DNA of 64,000 nucleotides from Paranoxybacillus sp035645275 (GTDB lineage Bacteria > Bacillota > Bacilli > Bacillales > Anoxybacillaceae), in the NCBI GenBank assembly GCA_035645275.1, contig DASQMX010000002.1:30224-94223 (forward strand). Reading direction: 5' to 3'. Below, in pieces: positions 59,520 through 64,000 of this stretch (position 1 is the stretch's first letter; each line of letters begins with the position of its first letter). Position numbers and translations under genes: made by a program. The notes beneath the pieces were generated by a model, which saw nothing but the letters and a program-made list of their open reading frames with translations, did no database searches and was not told the DNA's origin.

Positions 59520-60305
59520 ATGTTTTACGTCTCTGTATTTTTTCAATACATGTCGCAATATTTGAAAACGAAATTGCAATATCGAACGGATTTGTTGGTC
59601 GAATTTTTCTCTGATTTGATGTTTCAAGCGGTGAACTTAATCTTTATTCTCGTTGTATTTGGGCATACGCAAGTATTAAACGGATGGACTCGTGATGAAA
59701 TTATTTTTATTTACGGATTTTTCTTAGTACCGTTTGCCGTGTTTGGAGCGTTTTTTAACATTTGGGATTTTAATGAACGATATATTGTGCGCGGGGAAAT
59801 GGATCGTGTGTTGACGCGACCTGTGCATAGCTTGTTTCAAATCGTTCTTGAGCGGATGGAACTTGAGTCGCTTCTTGGAGCGATTACAGGAATTATTATT
59901 ATGATTTACGCAGGCTCGCGTCTAGACTTAGTTTTTCATTGGTATGATATTTTTATTTTTATCCTTTTTGTTCTTGGTGGAACGCTTGTTTATGCAGGGA
60001 TTTTCATTTCACTGGCGACAATCAGCTTTTGGTCGGATGCGCGGAGTTCGATTATGCCAATGATGTACAATATCGGCAACTACGGTCGCTATCCGATTGA
60101 TATTTATAACCGTGTGATTCGTTATATTTTAACGTGGATATTGCCATTTGCCTTTGTTGGCGTTTATCCTTCTGCTTATTTTCTCGGGAAAAAAGAATGG
60201 TACGGTTATGCATTTTTAACACCGGTGATGGGGGTTATCTTCTTTATGATTGCCGTTTTCTTATGGAATGCCGGAGTGAAACGTTATAGAGGAGCAGGGA
60301 ATTAA
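59520..60305 (+). CDS. ABC-2 type exporter permease (second)
   Basis: 261 residues, about six membrane helices. YLKTKLQYRTDLLVEFFSDL start and the loop YIVRGEMDRVLTRPVHSLFQ parallel the first permease (GEMDRVLTRP against GKVATELIRP), so the two descend from a duplication and probably form a heterodimer. ATG with AGGGAGG, 4 bases after the previous stop. Confidence 0.85.
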   Translation: MFYVSVFFQYMSQYLKTKLQYRTDLLVEFFSDLMFQAVNLIFILVVFGHTQVLNGWTRDEIIFIYGFFLVPFAVFGAFFNIWDFNERYIVRGEMDRVLTRPVHSLFQIVLERMELESLLGAITGIIIMIYAGSRLDLVFHWYDIFIFILFVLGGTLVYAGIFISLATISFWSDARSSIMPMMYNIGNYGRYPIDIYNRVIRYILTWILPFAFVGVYPSAYFLGKKEWYGYAFLTPVMGVIFFMIAVFLWNAGVKRYRGAGN

Positions 60306-60321
60306 ATGTAACCCTGCTTTT
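60293..60321 (+). terminator. Rho-independent terminator of the ABC-2 operon
   Basis: AGCAGGG pairs with CCCTGCT, followed by TTTTG; overlaps the last stop codon. Confidence 0.75.
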
Positions 60322-60412
60322 GTTATTTGTTACAGGGATTAGGGAATTCCTCTCTTGAATATTCAGGTTTTATTCCTCGTATATATGTATGGATATATAC
60401 GGGGGGATAAAA

Positions 60413-60817
60413 ATGGAGTATATTTTGTTAATGATGATTTTCACCGTTTTATTTATGAGTATAAAATCGATATGGACCATTAATCAAAATCCGCACCGCT
60501 ATGTTTCACTAGAAAATTTGTTCGTTTTATTAGCTCTTTATCTGACAGTGTTGATTGGTTTCGGTCTTGTTTACACAGTATTACAAATGAAAGGTTATGA
60601 AGTTTTATTGATAAAAGAAAAAGCAGCTGATCGAGATTTTTTTGAGTTGCTTCAAGACAGCCTGTATTTCAGTGCGACTACCTTAGTGACAGTCGGTTAT
60701 GGTGATATCATCCCCGTCGGAGTTGGAAGATGGCTTGCAGCGGCAGAAGGGTTGTTAGGTTATGTTTTGCCGGCTGCCTTGATTGTGCGCACAGTCATCG
60801 ATTTTGAAAAAAGATAA
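60413..60817 (+). CDS. Two-helix potassium channel protein
   Basis: 134 residues: helix (~3-20), helix (~36-58), a pore loop with the selectivity filter TLVTVGYGDIIP (~94-105) and a final helix (~110-130). This is the pore module of a K+ channel without a cytoplasmic RCK/TrkA domain. ATG at 60413 has GGGGGG upstream; the upstream in-frame ATG at 60389 lacks a ribosome site. Probably a tetramer. Confidence 0.85.
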   Translation: MEYILLMMIFTVLFMSIKSIWTINQNPHRYVSLENLFVLLALYLTVLIGFGLVYTVLQMKGYEVLLIKEKAADRDFFELLQDSLYFSATTLVTVGYGDIIPVGVGRWLAAAEGLLGYVLPAALIVRTVIDFEKR

Positions 60818-60885
60818 AAGTTGCACATGACGATTCTTTTCGCTACGCTAAAAATAATTAAGATAAGTATTACGGAGGGAAGAGG

Positions 60886-61359
60886 ATGTCGCTGCAAATT
60901 GGACAACTTGCTCCGGATTTTGAACTGCCGGCAAGCAACGGAAAAACAGTAAGGTTATCCGATTTTAGAGGAAAAAATGTCGTGTTATATTTTTATCCGA
61001 AAGATATGACTCCTGGCTGTACAACAGAAGCGTGTGATTTTCGCGATTACCATCAACAGTTTGCTGATTTAAATGCGGTCATCTTGGGGGTCAGCACCGA
61101 TTCAATCGAACGGCATAAAAAGTTTATTGAAAAATACAATTTACCGTTTTTACTGTTAGCTGATGAAGAGCATAAAGTAGCGGAAAAGTATGGTGTGTGG
61201 AAACTAAAGAAAAACTTTGGAAAAGAGTATATGGGAATTGAACGCTCTACGTTTGTTATCGATAAAGAAGGAAAGTTAGTGAAAGAGTGGCGGAAAGTAA
61301 AGGTAAAAGGTCATGTTGAAGAAGCGTTAGTCTATATCAAAGAAAATTTACAACAATAA
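60886..61359 (+). CDS. bcp: Thiol peroxidase of the Bcp/PrxQ family
   Basis: 157 residues. Peroxidatic Cys in DMTPGCTTEACDFRD with the resolving Cys five residues later, the PrxQ arrangement. It reduces hydroperoxides using thioredoxin. Corresponds to B. subtilis YgaF, next to perR as there. Start with GGAGGG. Confidence 0.93.
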   Translation: MSLQIGQLAPDFELPASNGKTVRLSDFRGKNVVLYFYPKDMTPGCTTEACDFRDYHQQFADLNAVILGVSTDSIERHKKFIEKYNLPFLLLADEEHKVAEKYGVWKLKKNFGKEYMGIERSTFVIDKEGKLVKEWRKVKVKGHVEEALVYIKENLQQ

Positions 61360-61451
61360 TTTTTGAGAATTAGGTAGGTGTCTATACAAAGAAAAGGAGA
61401 GGAGAGTATGTTAATAGTGTAGGGCATACCTCCTCAGACGTTAACGATTTG

Positions 61452-61576
61452 GAGGCTGTCTCAAAAACAAAGGGCCTAATCCTGCGACTACAATCATTGT
61501 ATATCGTGTTTGATAGGTACATGATATATTGTGAATGGTCGTGAGATCAGCCTCTTATGAGACAGCCTCATTTTTT
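61452..61576. repeat. Long hairpin repeat, copy 8
   Basis: Outer GAGGCTGTCTCA/TGAGACAGCCTC, core CAATCATTGTATAT...GATATATTGTGAA, then GTGAGATCAGCCTC. T6 follows. Between bcp and the perR promoter. Confidence 0.8.
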
Positions 61577-61619
61577 ATGTGTAAAAATAGAACAAGCTCA
61601 TATATTAATGATAGGAATA

Positions 61620-61680
61620 TTGACAAAATATCCATGTACCCTGTAGACTATTTATAAATATTATAAAATAATAATTCTTT
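61620..61680 (+). promoter_or_regulatory. perR promoter with an AT-rich dyad
   Basis: TTGACA at 61620-61625 and TAGACT at 61644-61649 (spacer 18). Downstream, ATTATAAAATAATAAT (about 61660-61675) is an imperfect AT-rich dyad that only loosely resembles a PerR box (TTATAATNATTATAA). PerR autoregulation is known in B. subtilis; the box here is uncertain. Confidence 0.45.
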
Positions 61681-61704
61681 TAGAAGAAAGTGAGGTGCAT
61701 GACG

Positions 61705-62148
61705 GTGTCTGATAATGTTCAGTTGAAGGAAGCGCTTGATACGTTGAAAAAAACAGGAGTACGTATTACTCCGCAACGTCATGCGATACTTGAATACTTA
61801 ATTAGTTCTATGTCGCATCCAACGGCAGATGAGATATATAAAGCGTTAGAAGGAAAATTTCCAAACATGAGCGTAGCGACTGTATATAATAATTTGCGCG
61901 TCTTTAAAGAGGTTGGATTAGTAAAAGAGTTGACATATGGCGATTCTTCAAGCCGTTTTGATTTTGTCACTTCCGATCATTATCACATTATTTGTGAAGA
62001 GTGCGGTAAGATTGTTGATTTTCACTATCCGGGATTAGATGAAGTTGAGGATTTGGCTGCGCACGTTACAGGTTTTAAAGTAAGCCACCATAGAATGGAG
62101 ATTTATGGTGTGTGTTCAGATTGTCAAAAAGAATATCGCCAGCATTAA
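61705..62148 (+). CDS. perR: Peroxide-responsive Fur-family repressor PerR
   Basis: 147 residues. Winged helix GVRITPQRHAILEYL...SVATVYNNLRVF, regulatory-metal ligands matching B. subtilis H37, D85, H91, H93 and D104 (SHPTADEIY, DFVTSDHYH, GLDEVE), and the structural zinc site CEECGK/CSDCQK. Oxidation of the iron-site histidines by H2O2 releases the protein from DNA. GTG at 61705 has GAGGTG at 7 bases; ATG at 61699 is a closer alternative giving two more residues. Confidence 0.93.
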   Translation: MSDNVQLKEALDTLKKTGVRITPQRHAILEYLISSMSHPTADEIYKALEGKFPNMSVATVYNNLRVFKEVGLVKELTYGDSSSRFDFVTSDHYHIICEECGKIVDFHYPGLDEVEDLAAHVTGFKVSHHRMEIYGVCSDCQKEYRQH

Positions 62149-62153
62149 AAATA

Positions 62154-62277
62154 GAGGCTGACCAAAGCAAGTGCCAGACCCCACAACCATAATATATAGT
62201 CCATAACGTTAGATGAGAGCGCTATATATGATGGATTTCGCGTGAGGTCAGACACTTTTAGGTCAGCTCTTTTTCTT
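62154..62277. repeat. Long hairpin repeat, copy 9, overlapping the end of ygzB
   Basis: GAGGCTGACC...GTGCCAGACCCCACAAC, core ATAATATATAGTCCATAAC...GCTATATATGAT, then CGTGAGGTCAGACAC and GGTCAGCTC. It lies between convergent perR and ygzB. The stop codon of ygzB (TGA at 62265-62263) falls inside its right outer arm. Confidence 0.85.
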
Positions 62278-62625
62278 TTTTTGTTTTCGATTATATTTTT
62301 CGTCGAACTCTTTGCCGGCTAAATCAGGATCTAGCGTCAATGGTTCATTGCAGTACATACACATGTCTACCCGTCCAAGCATTTTCGTGACTTTATTACA
62401 AGAAGGACAAACAACTTGAACCGTTTTTGTAGATAACATTCCGATCCAAAAATAAACAACCGTACTTGCAATAATAAAAAGCAAACCTAAAATCATAAAC
62501 AATGTCATAACGAATATGGAGTTGCGGAAGAATATACCTATATACATAACGACAAAGCCAACGAAAATTAAGCTTAGAGCAAATGTGCGAATTTTGTTGA
62601 TTTTACTTGAATATTTTAATCCCAT
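62263..62625 (-). CDS. ygzB: YgzB family membrane protein (UPF0295)
   Basis: 120 residues. Two membrane helices (~13-33 and ~38-62), then a zinc-ribbon-like CPSCNKVTKMLGRVDMCMYC and a lysine-rich tail that runs into the hairpin repeat. Length and position match B. subtilis YgzB. Function unknown. Confidence 0.88.
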   Translation of the reverse strand: MGLKYSSKINKIRTFALSLIFVGFVVMYIGIFFRNSIFVMTLFMILGLLFIIASTVVYFWIGMLSTKTVQVVCPSCNKVTKMLGRVDMCMYCNEPLTLDPDLAGKEFDEKYNRKQKKKKS

Positions 62626-62781
62626 TTTATTCCCTCCTAAAAATAACTATATCATAAAGTGTAAGCATATAAGCTGTATTTTGGACAATAAAAATAAAAT
62701 TTTTATCGTCTCCTAAGAAAAAGGAGTTTTGCGATTTTTGTCGAATTGTATATCGGCAATTATGAAAATGGAGGAACGGCC

Positions 62782-63654
62782 ATGGAGGATTTGTTGCGTC
62801 CCATTTATCAAGAGAGAGCTAGTCATCGGAATACGCTAGGGATTTTAATGGTTGAAAAAAAACTAAACAACTCGGCTATAACTGATACGTTTGACCTTGT
62901 TTTATTTGTCATTGTTAAAGATGCTGAACAACCTGTTTTTATTAAACATTACGTTTCTAATGAACAAAAAGCTGCTCTGCATGTAGTTGACGAAAAAAAA
63001 TTAAATGAGTGGCTTCTCCTAGGTTCCAACCGAAAAGTGATTGACTGGGTTTTAAATGGAAAAGTTTTGTTTGATCGCAATGAATATGTTTATGACTTAC
63101 GTAAAAGGCTTCTTGAATTCCCTAAAGAAAGCCGTCAGTTAAAAATGGGGATTGAGTTTGCTAAGTTGATTCGAAGATATACGGACGGAAAAGTATTTTT
63201 TGAAACAAACCAATTGTTAGATGCATACAATCATGTCGTTCATGCTCTCCATCATCTAGCGAGGCTTGCTGTCATTGAGCAAGGTTTTTATCCTGAAGTA
63301 ACGGTATGGGATCAAGTAAAACAAATTGACCCACAAATTTATAAATTGTATGAGGAATTGATTGAAAGTGAAGAGACACTAGATAAAAGGCTAGAACTTT
63401 TATTTTTGGCAAGTGAATTTTTAATTCACTCACGGATAGCGTCAGGAACGGCTCATTTATTAAATGTATTAGGAGAAAAAAAGGGAGCTTGGACAATCGG
63501 AGAAATTATTGAGCATCCGGATCTTAAAGTCTATTCTATAGATATTGTCATTATGCTTGAATACTTAGTGGAAAGAAACGTGTTATTAGTTGAGGAAGTG
63601 CCGACAAAAGGGCAAGGAATTTATCATAGATATTATGTTGCAGAAAAAAATTAA
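62782..63654 (+). CDS. ygxA: YgxA, nucleotidyltransferase-like protein
   Basis: 290 residues. N-terminal nucleotidyltransferase-like domain (TLGILMVEKKLNNSAITDTF, then DLVLFVIVKD) and a C-terminal helical and winged-helix part (KKGAWTIGEIIEHPDLKVYS). It lies directly before an rRNA operon as in B. subtilis. ATG at 62782 has GGAGG at 7 bases; the frame upstream to 62746 lacks one. Function unknown. Confidence 0.88.
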   Translation: MEDLLRPIYQERASHRNTLGILMVEKKLNNSAITDTFDLVLFVIVKDAEQPVFIKHYVSNEQKAALHVVDEKKLNEWLLLGSNRKVIDWVLNGKVLFDRNEYVYDLRKRLLEFPKESRQLKMGIEFAKLIRRYTDGKVFFETNQLLDAYNHVVHALHHLARLAVIEQGFYPEVTVWDQVKQIDPQIYKLYEELIESEETLDKRLELLFLASEFLIHSRIASGTAHLLNVLGEKKGAWTIGEIIEHPDLKVYSIDIVIMLEYLVERNVLLVEEVPTKGQGIYHRYYVAEKN

Positions 63655-63663
63655 AAAAATGTA

Positions 63664-63692
63664 TTGACTAGTTTTTGAGTAAATGATATATT
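63664..63692 (+). promoter_or_regulatory. rRNA operon promoter P1
   Basis: TTGACT (63664-63669), 17 bases, TATATT (63687-63692). Confidence 0.8.
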
Positions 63693-63746
63693 ATAAACCG
63701 TCGCTGCGGAAAATACTCTCCGCGGTTGACGGGAAATAAAAAGTGC

Positions 63747-63775
63747 TTGACACAAGAAAAACTTGATGATAGTAT
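63747..63775 (+). promoter_or_regulatory. rRNA operon promoter P2
   Basis: TTGACA (63747-63752), 17 bases, TAGTAT (63770-63775). Tandem P1/P2 promoters about 80 bases apart are the usual Bacillus rrn arrangement. Confidence 0.85.
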
Positions 63776-63793
63776 AGAGAAGTCGTTAATAAA

Positions 63794-63806
63794 TGTTCTT
63801 TGAAAA
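63794..63806 (+). promoter_or_regulatory. rRNA antitermination boxA
   Basis: TGTTCTTTGAAAA, one base from the usual Bacillus rrn boxA TGCTCTTTGAAAA, in the leader between P2 and the 16S gene. Confidence 0.7.
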
Positions 63807-63853
63807 CTGAACAAAACGAAGCGTCCACGTCAATTTGTTAGGTATATAACTTT

Positions 63854-64000
63854 TATTTAGAGAGTTTGATCCTGGCTCAGGACGAACGCTGGCGGCGTGC
63901 CTAATACATGCAAGTCGAGCGGACCGAGGGGAGCTTGCTCCCTGAGGTTAGCGGCGGACGGGTGAGTAACACGTGGGCAACCTGCCCTGCAGACTGGGAT
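63854..64000 (+). rRNA. rrs: 16S ribosomal RNA, 5' end (continues past the window)
   Basis: The universal AGAGTTTGATCCTGGCTCAG begins at 63861, so the mature 5' end is near 63854. GGACGAACGCTGGCGGCGTG and GGACGGGTGAGTAACACGTG are Bacillus-type. The first variable loop GACCGAGGGGAGCTTGCTCC is the best part for genus assignment. Only about 147 of ~1550 bases are present. Confidence 0.98.

Noticed and set aside
61657..61680. A definite PerR box in the perR promoter
   Set aside because: The dyad is AT-rich, but its spacing and half-sites do not match the 7-1-7 consensus well; noted only as a weak candidate.

Overview
The window comes from a low-to-moderate GC, endospore-forming Bacillaceae chromosome. 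Three things point there. It carries small acid-soluble spore protein genes (sspK and a gamma-type sspE). Its right two thirds follow the Bacillus subtilis order yfhD-yfhE-yfhF-recX-yfhH-sspK-yfhJ-yfhP-mutY-yfhS-fabL-sspE-ygaB-ntdP(ygaC)-ygaD-ygaE-gsaB-ygaF(bcp)-perR-ygzB-ygxA-rRNA operon. It ends in the first ~147 bases of a Bacillus-type 16S rRNA gene. The 16S start and gene content fit a moderately thermophilic genus related to Geobacillus, Parageobacillus or Aeribacillus; the genus cannot be fixed by eye.

Layout. 1-11.5 kb is an accessory, partly decayed stretch: an MFS transporter remnant, a drug-efflux MFS pump with its TetR regulator, an amino-acid permease remnant, a truncated haemoglobin, a nitronate monooxygenase, a PAS sensor kinase, a chemoreceptor without a sensor domain, and a badly decayed tyrosine recombinase. 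11.5-14.3 kb is an OpuC-type compatible-solute ABC cassette. 14.9-20.9 kb holds two alpha/beta hydrolases, an AcuI/YhdH reductase next to a tetR pseudogene broken by a 56-bp IS200/IS605-like insertion, and an SPFH protein with a small ribbon-helix-helix partner. 21-27.1 kb is the histidine-utilisation operon hutPHUIG with its antiterminator. 27.3-30.4 kb is a nitrilase/GNAT/GNAT operon and an HxlR regulator. 31-43.9 kb is the conserved yfh/yga block. 44-50 kb is an oligopeptide/dipeptide ABC operon. 50-64 kb holds ygaE, a 1489-residue glutamate synthase large subunit, gsaB, an ABC-2 exporter, a small K+ channel, bcp, perR, ygzB, ygxA and the rRNA promoters.

Repeats are the most unusual content. 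Nine elements of about 90-150 bp (one of them only a 52-bp core-less hairpin) form long imperfect hairpins at gene ends. Their outer arms differ between copies but stay complementary within each copy, and two of them supply the stop codons of ygaB and ygzB. A second family (two full copies of 230-241 bp, two partial copies) has inverted ends and several nested perfect hairpins; one full copy lies inside the dpp operon and one just upstream of the HxlR gene. A third, 56 bp long, is present twice, once in tetR and once nested in a hairpin repeat.

The most unusual regulatory candidate is the 5' leader of a GNAT acetyltransferase gene (32290-32430, minus strand). It holds a tRNA-like module with a perfect T-arm that overlaps a 17-bp hairpin, followed by an element complementary to the ribosome binding site.
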